A program made the position numbers and the translations under genes. From the NCBI GenBank assembly GCA_002163155.1, contig MAAO01000010.1, positions 1-64,000 on the forward strand: a stretch of DNA of 64,000 nt. The letters are read 5' to 3'. Origin of the DNA: Halobacteriovorax marinus. Its GTDB lineage: Bacteria; Bdellovibrionota; Bacteriovoracia; Bacteriovoracales; Bacteriovoracaceae. Below are positions 40,669 to 48,763 of the stretch, in pieces (the stretch's first letter is position 1; every line of letters starts with the position of its first letter). A model generated the notes under the pieces. It had not been told where the DNA came from and did not search any database. It was given only the letters and a program-made list of their open reading frames with translations.

Positions 40669-42072
40669 ATGAAAAAGCTAAATCTACTATTTATACTCTT
40701 ATCCTTATCAACAACCGCCACTGAGACTGTAAGTCCCAGCTCTTCTACGTCTTATGTAAGTGATTTAAAAATTACAACTACATTGGAAGCTCTAGAAGTT
40801 GTTAAAGAAGAAAGAGTAGAGAGTATCACCAATCCAAATACTTTGTTTAATCCCACAAACCTTAGAAATATTCTCTTAGATATTCCAGACACTACAAACC
40901 TTAGAAGAAACTTCGATCTAGGAACTCTTTTTAGAAGTGGTTGGTCAGGAAACGGTGGAGATAGTCATCACTTACAAGATAATATTTGGTACCTAGGAGA
41001 GAAGACTGTTTCCTACTGTGTAAAAGTTGGAGCTGATTCAATCGTAAATAAGTATGAAGCATCTAAAATGATTAGAGAGTCTTTCACTGAATGGAAGAGT
41101 TTTTTCAATAAATATTCAATGTTAGAAAAACCTCTTAAGGCCAATAGAAGAAGAGCTAATTTAGCTTTTCCAGATGGTCTTAAAAGATCAATGACTTCAA
41201 ACTTTAAAGAAGTTAGTTGTAATGAGCTTAAAAAGAGTAAAAAGGGTGAAGAGCTAGTCTTTCTTATTGGAAAATCAAATGCTCTCATCGATCTGTATAA
41301 AGACCTGGCCACTGAAAATGCTTATGGTCTGGCACTTAGAAAAGGATACAACCACACAACGTATAGAAACTCTGGTTTTGTTTGGACCTCTCCTGAAATA
41401 AAAGATGTAGAAGTTCTCAAGCACGTTGTACTACATGAAATTGGACACGTCTTTGGAATGAAGCATGACTCTGTTCACGTAATGGATGAAGACCTGGTAG
41501 ATTTCTTAGAAGCAAAGAGAAAACATAGTAAAGCGAACCTTGGAGTTATTGAGTCCAAGTCGTGGAAGTATAGACTTGTAGAAGGACAAAATAATCTCTT
41601 ATCAAAGAAAGGTAAGAAACCTAGAAGAAGAGCTTGTTCAGTTGGCTTAATAAAGAATAGCTCCATCCCTAAGATTGCTAGAAAGAAATTAGGAATGAAG
41701 AGTTATGGTTGTTCTAAACTAGAACTTAAAGTTGATGAGATTCTTGGAGCGAAGAAATTCCATCTCACTCTCATTCTAAATCAAGCAGCTGCGCGTAGTA
41801 AGAATATGAGTGGGCTGTTTAAATCAAGTCGCACAAAACCAAGAGATAGCATGTCACCAGGAGTATTTACTAAACTTACAAATGTAGATGCTACTCGTCC
41901 AAGACGCAAGAATGTACATAGAAGAATTGTTGTTGATGGATTATTTGATCTACCAGCAAGAGGATCATTTAAGCTTGGAAATTCTGAATTCCCAGCTCGC
42001 ATCTCTTATGATAAAGGACTTGTGGTTGAACTAAATTTTGGATCAAATAAGTGGTGGGTTGTAGGGCAATAA
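40669..42072 (+). CDS. Secreted matrixin-like metzincin protease
   Basis: This 467-residue protein has a signal peptide (about 1-18) and a propeptide-like region. VLHEIGHVFGMKHDSVHVM (His256 onward) gives the full metzincin zinc motif HExxHxxGxxH followed closely by a Met-turn, as in M10 matrixins. A C-terminal basic domain (about 320-467) follows, with two cysteines in its first part. It is probably an extracellular or prey-directed endopeptidase. The gene is convergent with the desaturase and shares its terminator. Confidence 0.85.
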   Translation: MKKLNLLFILLSLSTTATETVSPSSSTSYVSDLKITTTLEALEVVKEERVESITNPNTLFNPTNLRNILLDIPDTTNLRRNFDLGTLFRSGWSGNGGDSHHLQDNIWYLGEKTVSYCVKVGADSIVNKYEASKMIRESFTEWKSFFNKYSMLEKPLKANRRRANLAFPDGLKRSMTSNFKEVSCNELKKSKKGEELVFLIGKSNALIDLYKDLATENAYGLALRKGYNHTTYRNSGFVWTSPEIKDVEVLKHVVLHEIGHVFGMKHDSVHVMDEDLVDFLEAKRKHSKANLGVIESKSWKYRLVEGQNNLLSKKGKKPRRRACSVGLIKNSSIPKIARKKLGMKSYGCSKLELKVDEILGAKKFHLTLILNQAAARSKNMSGLFKSSRTKPRDSMSPGVFTKLTNVDATRPRRKNVHRRIVVDGLFDLPARGSFKLGNSEFPARISYDKGLVVELNFGSNKWWVVGQ

Positions 42073-42086
42073 TATTCGCCCTACAA
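42059..42086. terminator. Terminator between convergent genes
   Basis: TTGTAGGGC (42059-42067, overlapping the last protease codons) pairs perfectly with GCCCTACAA (42078-42086), then AGACTTTTC. Confidence 0.6.
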
Positions 42087-42098
42087 AGACTTTTCAAA

Positions 42099-43211
42099 TT
42101 AAACTTGAACACTATCTAAATATTGATTCCATTCATGAAAATGAGTTTGAAAGACTTTCTTTGATTCTCTAATTTTCTGCTTTAACGACGAGAGTCTCTC
42201 ACGAGTAAATTCCGCTTTATTATTTAAATAGAGTACTCTAAAGTCTTGCCACTCTGAAAGTGAAGCCAGTGCCTTTTTCTTTAACTCTAGCAATTCTTCT
42301 AGACGAGCATCTTGCTTAGATAATTTTCTAGCGAGTCTTATTTCTTTCATATTCATTTTAGCATTGAGAATTTTCTTACTAGAGACTACTTTCAAGTCCC
42401 ATGCCATTCCAAATTTTTCGAAAATATTTATAAGCCACTTGGTTGGATCAAAGTGGTACCACATAATTCCATTTCTATAATCATTTTGAAAGTAGTGATG
42501 AAAGTTATGGTATCCCTCTCCAAAAGTTAAAAGCGCCATAAACCAAGAATCTTTCGCCGTATTGGTATCTGTATAAGGTTTTGATCCTAGACAGTGACAG
42601 AGAGAATTAATAAAGAAAGTACTATGGTGAAGAACAACAACTTTTCCCATGGCGCCGAGAGCAAATCCACCGAGATAAGAACCAAAGAGAACGCCACCTA
42701 AAACTGTGGGCATAATGATTCCAAAAACTGCAGAGATAATCAGATAGTACTTATGTTGCCATAGAACTAAAGGATCACGGTAAAAGTCTTTGGCATATTT
42801 CTCTTTAACTGTATCGTTATCTTTTAAAAGAATCCAACCCATGTGAGCATAGAAGAAACCTTCATTGATATTATAAGGATCTGCCTCAGTATCAACTTTA
42901 TTGTGATGAAGACGGTGATCACTTCCCCATTTTAAAATTGAATTTTGAAAAGCTGCCGCTCCAAAAGTAAGGAAGAATAATTTAACTAAGCTATTTGCTT
43001 TGTAAGAACGGTGAGCAAAGAGACGATGATAACCAGCAGTAATCGACAATCCAGTAAGACAATAAAATACAACACCTAACCACAATTGGTTAATATCAAA
43101 ACCATCAACACTTAACCAAAGAGCCGTTGAGGCTATAAATAATATTGGTGTAACAATGAGAAAAGTTGTATTCAACCATGAAAGGGTATCTTTATTGTAG
43201 CTCTTCGCCAT
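42099..43211 (-). CDS. Acyl-CoA/lipid delta-9-type fatty acid desaturase
   Basis: This 370-residue integral membrane enzyme has the three histidine boxes of the di-iron desaturases: HRLFAH (about 63), HRLHH (about 100) and HNFHH (about 236). Four hydrophobic segments surround them in the usual order. It would introduce a cis double bond into fatty acyl chains, adjusting membrane fluidity. The last ~90 residues are a charged helical extension (KQDARLEELLELKKKAL) not needed for catalysis. It is monocistronic. Confidence 0.92.
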   Translation of the reverse strand: MAKSYNKDTLSWLNTTFLIVTPILFIASTALWLSVDGFDINQLWLGVVFYCLTGLSITAGYHRLFAHRSYKANSLVKLFFLTFGAAAFQNSILKWGSDHRLHHNKVDTEADPYNINEGFFYAHMGWILLKDNDTVKEKYAKDFYRDPLVLWQHKYYLIISAVFGIIMPTVLGGVLFGSYLGGFALGAMGKVVVLHHSTFFINSLCHCLGSKPYTDTNTAKDSWFMALLTFGEGYHNFHHYFQNDYRNGIMWYHFDPTKWLINIFEKFGMAWDLKVVSSKKILNAKMNMKEIRLARKLSKQDARLEELLELKKKALASLSEWQDFRVLYLNNKAEFTRERLSSLKQKIRESKKVFQTHFHEWNQYLDSVQV

Positions 43212-43399
43212 ATCTCGTCCTCAGTAACAAGTATTATAGAAATATCCTATCAAAATGATTCGCTACTCTCTGTAAAACAAATGTAAAAAGCTAAGCCCTT
43301 AAAATCTTGTGAAACTTAGAGCTAAAATTGAATTTTTCTTCACAGTATTGATTTAAAATTGGAGGGAGATTTACTAACTCTTCGCCCGGGAAAGAAGAA

Positions 43400-43936
43400 A
43401 TGGATTCCGATGAATATATGGATGAAGAAGATCGTATTGCCCATGAACAAGATGCAGAAGAAACAGTTTTAACCGCAGAAGTTTTCAAAAGAAAAATCCG
43501 CTCACTAGATCTGCCCAAGCCTCTATGCGTAAGTGCTGATACGACGCTTATTGAAGTAGTAAAGAAAATGAAAGCCAGGAAGGTGGGCTCTCTGCTCGTT
43601 GTTACGGACAAGGGAAAAGTTGAGGGAATTTTCACCGAAAGAGATCTCTTAAATAGAGTCTTAGGAGTTGTAGACGATTTGAATAGTGCCAAGGTCGTCG
43701 ATTATATGACACCAAATCCCAACACTCTTTTAAAAGACGATATGATTTGTTTCGCCCTACACGACATGCATATGGGAGTGTATCGAAACATCCCCATCCT
43801 GAATGAAGATGGCACACCTTACGCCATGTTAAATATACAAAGCTTTTTGGATTTCATATTAGATTACTTCCCGCAAGAAATTACCAATATTCTCAGTGAA
43901 CCTTTTAGAGGTGAGAGACAAGCTGAATCAGCATAG
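43400..43936 (+). CDS. CBS-domain pair protein
   Basis: This 178-residue protein has an acidic N-terminus (about 1-25) followed by two CBS domains. The first has LCVSADTTLIEVVKKMKARKVGSLLVV ... VEGIFTERDLLNRV, and the second has VVDYMTPNPNTLLKDD ... RNIPILNEDG. CBS pairs bind adenine nucleotides and act as energy or redox sensors. The ATG at 43400 is the first in the frame, with only GAAAGAAG upstream; a better GGAGGGAG (43361) is too far away, so the start is uncertain. Confidence 0.85.
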   Translation: MDSDEYMDEEDRIAHEQDAEETVLTAEVFKRKIRSLDLPKPLCVSADTTLIEVVKKMKARKVGSLLVVTDKGKVEGIFTERDLLNRVLGVVDDLNSAKVVDYMTPNPNTLLKDDMICFALHDMHMGVYRNIPILNEDGTPYAMLNIQSFLDFILDYFPQEITNILSEPFRGERQAESA

Positions 43937-43955
43937 TGTATTTTTAGAAAAAAAA

Positions 43956-43975
43956 AGGGCCCTATCAGGGCCCCT
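43956..43975. terminator. Terminator shared by convergent genes
   Basis: AGGGCCCT and AGGGCCCC form a hairpin around ATC. The minus strand has a run of ten T residues, making it strongest for the FKBP gene. Confidence 0.75.
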
Positions 43976-43996
43976 CTATATTTAAAAAGTAATTTC

Positions 43997-44746
43997 TTAC
44001 TTCTTACCTTTCTTCATTTTCTTCTTACCGTGTCCATGTCCATCACCTGGTCCATGAGCTTTCTTAGCGTCACCTTTTTGAATTTCAAAAAGTTCCACTT
44101 CAAAAATAAGAGTTGCGCCACCAGGAATCTTTGGAGGTGCACCGTGATCACCGTAAGCAAGTGCAGATGGGATAACAAGTTTAACTTTTCCGCCCTTACC
44201 AATTAATTGAAGACCTTCAGTCCAACCTTTAATAACTCTATTTAAAGGAAAACTAACTTCTTTCTTTCTATCAACAGAAGAATCAAATACTGTTCCATCA
44301 ATTAAAGTTCCGTGATAATGAACTTTTACAACATCAGTTGCAGAAGGTTTTTTTGTATCTCCGGCCTTAATAATTTTATAAGCTAGACCTGAAGCAGTTT
44401 TAATTCCACCATCTTTTATGAATTTTTCAAGAAATTTCTCGCCATCAACCTTAACAGATTTAGAGTGAGACTTAATTCTCTTTTGAAATTCTTCACGAAT
44501 TTTTGGTTGGTAAACTTTTAAATCAGCTTGAGACTCTTTTCCCATTGCTGCATCTCTAAGACCTTGAGTCATGGCAGCTAATTCACCATCATTCAATTTT
44601 AAGTCTTTCATTCTCTGTCCAAACATGAATCCTACAGAATAGAAAACTTTGTCTTGATCAGACGTTACTTTTACATCTTTTTGCTTGTTACAACCTGTCA
44701 TTAAAGCAGTTGCAGCAAGCATACCTACGATTAGGCTCTTCTTCAT
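43997..44746 (-). CDS. FKBP-type peptidyl-prolyl isomerase lipoprotein
   Basis: This 249-residue protein starts at the ATG at 44746 (AAGGAAG upstream). It has a lipoprotein signal with lipobox LMTGC (Cys19), an FKBP N-terminal dimerisation domain (about 30-115) and a C-terminal FKBP domain (VKVHYHGTLIDGTVFDSS ... VIKGWTEGLQLI ... PSALAYGDHGAPPKIPGGATLIFEVEL). It would accelerate proline isomerisation during folding of exported proteins, as FkpA or Mip does. The tail is His/Gly/Lys-rich (GPGDGHGHGKKK), possibly metal-binding. Confidence 0.93.
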   Translation of the reverse strand: MKKSLIVGMLAATALMTGCNKQKDVKVTSDQDKVFYSVGFMFGQRMKDLKLNDGELAAMTQGLRDAAMGKESQADLKVYQPKIREEFQKRIKSHSKSVKVDGEKFLEKFIKDGGIKTASGLAYKIIKAGDTKKPSATDVVKVHYHGTLIDGTVFDSSVDRKKEVSFPLNRVIKGWTEGLQLIGKGGKVKLVIPSALAYGDHGAPPKIPGGATLIFEVELFEIQKGDAKKAHGPGDGHGHGKKKMKKGKK

Positions 44747-44832
44747 GATTACTTCCTTTGTAATATTTATAAATTCATCCATTAAATTCTTTAATTTTTA
44801 TAAGTTTACACGGCCTTAGCAAATTATTCAAG

Positions 44833-45612
44833 TTAGTTATGAGGGTAAAGATGTCTCATTCTAAGTTTTTCTTTCTGCTGTGGGGTCTTTGAGTACTCAT
44901 AATTATATAGAGCTCCTTCCCAATCACCATACATAGGATTTGGCAGCACTATAAACTTAGTACCAAACTGGCCGCGCATCTTATCAACAAGGATATTTCG
45001 ATCATTTGTCCCTTTTTTGTGGAAATCTTCAGAAAAATCACCGAGAGCATCCCCAATAAACTGCACAATTGTGTAATTCTTTAAAATCTTCTGGCGACGC
45101 TCTTCTTTATTAGAAGTAGTCGTTCTCAAATAAATATCCTGTCTTTTGACAGGAAATCCAAGTTCTAGAAGATTCTTATAAGTCGCATCAAGCCCTCTAA
45201 TCTTTCTATTTGAAATATAAATGACCTTAACGCCCCTTTTGCGGACATAATTTAAATAATCAATAGAACCTGGAACGGCCTTGGCCTGCGCTAGATCAAT
45301 CCAAACTTTCCAATCTTTTGAATTGTAGAGTCGATTATCTAGGATATTCTTGGCCTGATAGGGACTATTATCTAAAAGAGTTTCATCAATATCCACCACT
45401 ATCGCCGGCTTCAACTTATACATCTTCTTTCTCAGAACTCGATTTAAGTATACTTTCCCAGTATTGAAGGCCTGATAAGCAAGAGCACGTACTTCTGCTC
45501 CATTTTGTATCCAAAGAGTGGAAGACTCAGTGTACCTGGCTAAGTTATCCTTATCAGAACTTGCACATGAACTCATAAGAACCAAAGCGATAATCATTAA
45601 AACATTCTTCAT
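44833..45612 (-). CDS. Class C (e(P4)-like) acid phosphatase lipoprotein
   Basis: This 259-residue HAD-superfamily protein has a lipoprotein signal (lipobox MSSC, Cys16). The HAD nucleophile motif VVDIDETLLDNS (about residue 72-83), a YISNRK motif II and FIGDALGDF motif IV are visible, in the order of the e(P4) 5'-nucleotidase/acid phosphatase family. It probably dephosphorylates nucleotides at the outer membrane so the nucleoside can be imported. It follows rnhA by 13 bp and is probably co-transcribed. Confidence 0.9.
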   Translation of the reverse strand: MKNVLMIIALVLMSSCASSDKDNLARYTESSTLWIQNGAEVRALAYQAFNTGKVYLNRVLRKKMYKLKPAIVVDIDETLLDNSPYQAKNILDNRLYNSKDWKVWIDLAQAKAVPGSIDYLNYVRKRGVKVIYISNRKIRGLDATYKNLLELGFPVKRQDIYLRTTTSNKEERRQKILKNYTIVQFIGDALGDFSEDFHKKGTNDRNILVDKMRGQFGTKFIVLPNPMYGDWEGALYNYEYSKTPQQKEKLRMRHLYPHN

Positions 45613-45625
45613 TTATATTTCTCCT

Positions 45626-46273
45626 TTAAAATCCACTATCATCTAAGGCCTCATTGGCCAGTTGATCACATAATTCATTTTGTGGGTGTCCAGCATGTCC
45701 TTTGACCCAAAAATATTTAACATTTTTAAAATTTTGTACGACTTCATCTAATTCTTGCCAAAGGTCCACGTTTTCGGGGGTTTTCTTATCTGCTTTCTTC
45801 CAGCCCCTCTTCTTCCAGCCTTTCATCCACGACTTCAAACCATCCACTACATATTTAGAATCACTATAAAGCAACACAGTAGTTTCATCAGCAGAGAATT
45901 CTTCGTTTAGGATGGCCTTAAATGCCTCAATAGCACCCATCATTTCCATTCTATTATTTGTAGTTCTGGTTTCTACTCCAGAGCCTTTAAAAATCACGTC
46001 CCCTTCATGATTTTGCCCCACCATTCCCCAAGAGCCAGGTCCAGGATTCCCACGGCAGGCTCCATCACTAAAGATGGCCACTTCAGACTTTTCGCTAATT
46101 TCTTTAGGGAGAGGGAGATCTCCTCCCAGCGCTTGAGTCGTCACAACACTAGATTCCTCTTCAGGCCATGCATTAATCGCCTCTTTTAGATATTTAATAG
46201 ATTCTAGCGCCTTTTTATCGTCAGGAAATTTTGTTTTGAGTTTATCAAAGAATGATAAGGTCTTGTTCTTCAT
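45626..46273 (-). CDS. rnhA: Ribonuclease HI
   Basis: This 215-residue protein has an N-terminal helical extension (about 1-65) and a C-terminal RNase H domain. Catalytic acids are visible: Asp in IFSDGACRGNPGPGSWG, Glu in TTNNRMEMMGAIEA, Asp in LYSDSKYVVDGL, and the terminal Asp region after WVKGHAGHPQNELCD. It removes RNA from RNA-DNA hybrids. The start at 46273 is preferred (AGGTG six bases upstream) over the in-frame GTG at 46282. Confidence 0.94.
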   Translation of the reverse strand: MKNKTLSFFDKLKTKFPDDKKALESIKYLKEAINAWPEEESSVVTTQALGGDLPLPKEISEKSEVAIFSDGACRGNPGPGSWGMVGQNHEGDVIFKGSGVETRTTNNRMEMMGAIEAFKAILNEEFSADETTVLLYSDSKYVVDGLKSWMKGWKKRGWKKADKKTPENVDLWQELDEVVQNFKNVKYFWVKGHAGHPQNELCDQLANEALDDSGF

Positions 46274-46455
46274 TATATTCACCTAATTTATCAATATTTC
46301 ATATGTTTAGAATTTTATATTTTACATTCTTTATCGCGCCAAGGAAAATAAGAAAACAGAGAGACAAGTAACACACAGCAACAGAGTAAAAACTTTAATT
46401 TCAAAATGAACTAACGCATGTTAGAAGTCTTTCTTACTAAAAAAACGGAGCTCGT
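46274..46455. other. Divergent intergenic region
   Basis: This 180-bp AT-rich region sits between rnhA and the PTPS-family gene. I see no clear promoter pair or open frame. Confidence 0.3.
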
Positions 46456-46980
46456 TTGCAAACGAATTACACACTAAAAGTTTTCAAAGAATACTTTAAT
46501 TTCGCCTGTGCTCATTTCATGATTTTCAAAGATGGAACTAGAGAGCCACTTCACGGCCATAATTATAGAGTGAGCGTTAATGGTCATCACAATACGTTAG
46601 ATGGCGATATGGTTCTAGATTTCTTAGATCTTAAACCTATTGTGAGAAGTGTATGTGATGAGCTTGATCATAAACTTCTTATTCAAGGGGAAAACCCTCA
46701 ATTAGAAATGAGCAAGAGTGAGAACCAATGGGAGTTTAAAACTCCAGATGGATCAAGATTTAGTATTCCAGCAAGTGATGTACTAGTTCTTCCAATAAAG
46801 AATACAAGTGTCGAGAGGATTGCAGGTCACCTTGCTAAAGTCATAGACCTCGAATTACAAAAGAAATTTAACTTTAGTTTCAATATTCTTGAAGTTGAAG
46901 TTGAAGAGTCCAAAGGTCAGTCTGTTATATTTAGACTCATCAAAGAGGACCAAAAAGAAGACCAAAAGGAAGACATCTAA
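46456..46980 (+). CDS. PTPS-family (6-pyruvoyltetrahydropterin synthase/QueD-like) protein
   Basis: This 174-residue protein starts at a TTG (46456), seven bases after ACGGAG; no ATG lies before residue 22, so the TTG is needed to include the zinc site. Ligands are seen in FACAHFM (His20) and PLHGHNY (His33, His35), and the conserved DELDHKLL is present. The catalytic Cys found before HGH in QueD is absent; Glu30 (TREPLHGH) stands near that place, as in PTPS-III enzymes of folate synthesis. The product could thus feed queuosine or folate pathways. It overlaps the next gene by one base (TAATG). Confidence 0.8.
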   Translation: MQTNYTLKVFKEYFNFACAHFMIFKDGTREPLHGHNYRVSVNGHHNTLDGDMVLDFLDLKPIVRSVCDELDHKLLIQGENPQLEMSKSENQWEFKTPDGSRFSIPASDVLVLPIKNTSVERIAGHLAKVIDLELQKKFNFSFNILEVEVEESKGQSVIFRLIKEDQKEDQKEDI

Positions 46981-47651
46981 TGAACTTTATCGAACTTCGT
47001 CCAGGAACTTCTGTAGAAGGTGACAAAATCGAGGCCTTTAAAACTGAAACTAAGGCCAAGAAGTATATCTACTTAATGGCGGGTACTCACGGTGATGAAG
47101 TCGAAGGCGTCTACGTAGTCAAACAACTCTTTGAATGGTTAAAGGAACAAGACGATATTGAACTCAATATGGTTGTTATCCCTATACTTAACCCAGATGG
47201 GCTGAGAATTGGTTCTAGAGTGAATGCCAATGGCGTTGATCTCAACCGTAATCACGACAGTGGAACATGGAGTCCTACAGCTACCAAGAGTAAGTACAAT
47301 CCAGGAACGGCTCCTCTTAGTGAGCCAGAAAATCAATACCTTGTAAGTCTTCTTAAAAAGTTTCCCCCAAGTATTATTCTTAGCTTTCATTCTTGGAAAC
47401 CAATGCTCAATTACAATGGGGATTGTGCTAAAGTGGCCAACTTTCTAAACACTTTTAATGGATATGAAGTCTGCGATGATATTAAAGATCATCCAACTCC
47501 TGGCTCTCTTGGTGATTTAGCTCCTAAGAAGTTTAACTCTCCTGTTTTGACCTTTGAATGCCCAGTCCTTAGTGATGATCAAGGCTTAAAAGAGATATGG
47601 GCAGAGAATGAGGAAGGCCTTAAAGCGCTCTTTAACTCTGAACTTCTCTGA
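46980..47651 (+). CDS. M14-like zinc carboxypeptidase/amidase (MpaA type)
   Basis: This 223-residue cytoplasmic protein has the zinc ligands in GTHGDEVEG (His-x-x-Glu) and IILSFHSW (His), the substrate-binding NPDG-(L)RIGSR and VDLNRNHD, and the catalytic Glu in LTFECP. This compact form resembles MpaA murein-tripeptide amidases and related peptidases, so it may recycle wall peptides, including prey-derived ones (inference). It is translationally coupled to the PTPS gene, although no pathway link is evident. Confidence 0.85.
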   Translation: MNFIELRPGTSVEGDKIEAFKTETKAKKYIYLMAGTHGDEVEGVYVVKQLFEWLKEQDDIELNMVVIPILNPDGLRIGSRVNANGVDLNRNHDSGTWSPTATKSKYNPGTAPLSEPENQYLVSLLKKFPPSIILSFHSWKPMLNYNGDCAKVANFLNTFNGYEVCDDIKDHPTPGSLGDLAPKKFNSPVLTFECPVLSDDQGLKEIWAENEEGLKALFNSELL

Positions 47652-47861
47652 AATAACATCTATTGATCGTAAATGACTAAAGATTGATCAATTCTTACAA
47701 TTAATCACTATATTCTCCTCATCATTTAAGGCCTTAAGCCTCGATCCTTAAGGATAACTTCCTATTTATTCACAGCTTGTATAGGTGTCAGAGTGCCGCC
47801 ACAGGCCTTGGCACTAAGGTTGCAGTAATAACTGAAAAACGACCGAGGAAGGATGTCAAGT

Positions 47862-48701
47862 ATGAGAAGAATAACTTCTAAAGCATTATTATTATTAAGT
47901 TTGTCGCCATTAGTATTAGCGTCAGGATCTAATACAAGTGTACAAAAAGTAGACACTGGTGCCACTGTGCTTAGTCCCAGTTTGGCACTTTCAACTACTT
48001 TAGTGACTAATAATAGAGATATCAATGACGATTCGGACGCCATTTTTGAAATGGGCCTAGGGGCCAGTATTTCTTTGAGATCTAACACTGGCTACAGTTT
48101 TGCTTTTTCATTCTCAGGAAATAAAGACTTAAGAAATGAGAGAAAATTTACTGCTGGAAACTACTCACTAGCTCTTTCAAAGTCTCTTGGAAAACCAACT
48201 AAGTACATAAGTGTTGGTGGAAAAATAAATGCAACACTTCCTACAAGTGAAAACTCAACAAAGATAAAACAACTAAAAACTGCAATATCGGCACAAACTC
48301 CTATTACCTGGGATGGTGCTCAAGCAAATCTAGAAGGTTTCTCAGTCACATACATGCCAAAGACTGTTGTTTACTTTCACACATATGAAACAGATTTAAA
48401 CGGAACTTCAAATACGCAATATAAGTTACAAAACTTTCTTATTTTAGATTACGGCTTCACAGACAAGTTATCTGGAAGTTTAACAAATATCTATATGAGA
48501 AATTTTACTTATGGTGGACATACGACGGATATATTCGCATTTGATCAATCAATTAGTTACTCAATTTCAAAAAACTTCGGAGCTTCAATAGGTCACTCTA
48601 TTGGAGGAAACGCTCTTGCTGCCGATGGATATTCGAGCGATGTAAAGCTCTACGATAAAGAATTGAGTACGTATTACCTGAGTTTAAGTTTCAGAATTTA
48701 A
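47862..48701 (+). CDS. Probable outer-membrane beta-barrel protein
   Basis: This 279-residue protein starts at the second of two in-frame ATGs (47862), nine bases after GAGGAAGG, followed by a signal peptide (cleavage after VLA-S). The mature chain alternates hydrophobic and polar residues in about ten strands (LSTTLVTNN, SYSFAFSFSG, KYISVGGKI, SGSLTNIYMRNF and so on) and ends YYLSLSFRI, compatible with a barrel. No specific family is recognised. It precedes the giant lipoprotein by 62 bp on the same strand, so the two may be co-expressed. Confidence 0.65.
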   Translation: MRRITSKALLLLSLSPLVLASGSNTSVQKVDTGATVLSPSLALSTTLVTNNRDINDDSDAIFEMGLGASISLRSNTGYSFAFSFSGNKDLRNERKFTAGNYSLALSKSLGKPTKYISVGGKINATLPTSENSTKIKQLKTAISAQTPITWDGAQANLEGFSVTYMPKTVVYFHTYETDLNGTSNTQYKLQNFLILDYGFTDKLSGSLTNIYMRNFTYGGHTTDIFAFDQSISYSISKNFGASIGHSIGGNALAADGYSSDVKLYDKELSTYYLSLSFRI

Positions 48702-48763
48702 AGAAGAAAAAATATAAAGAAAATAAAATTTTATAGGCTTATTTAGACATTGGAGAAAAGAAC

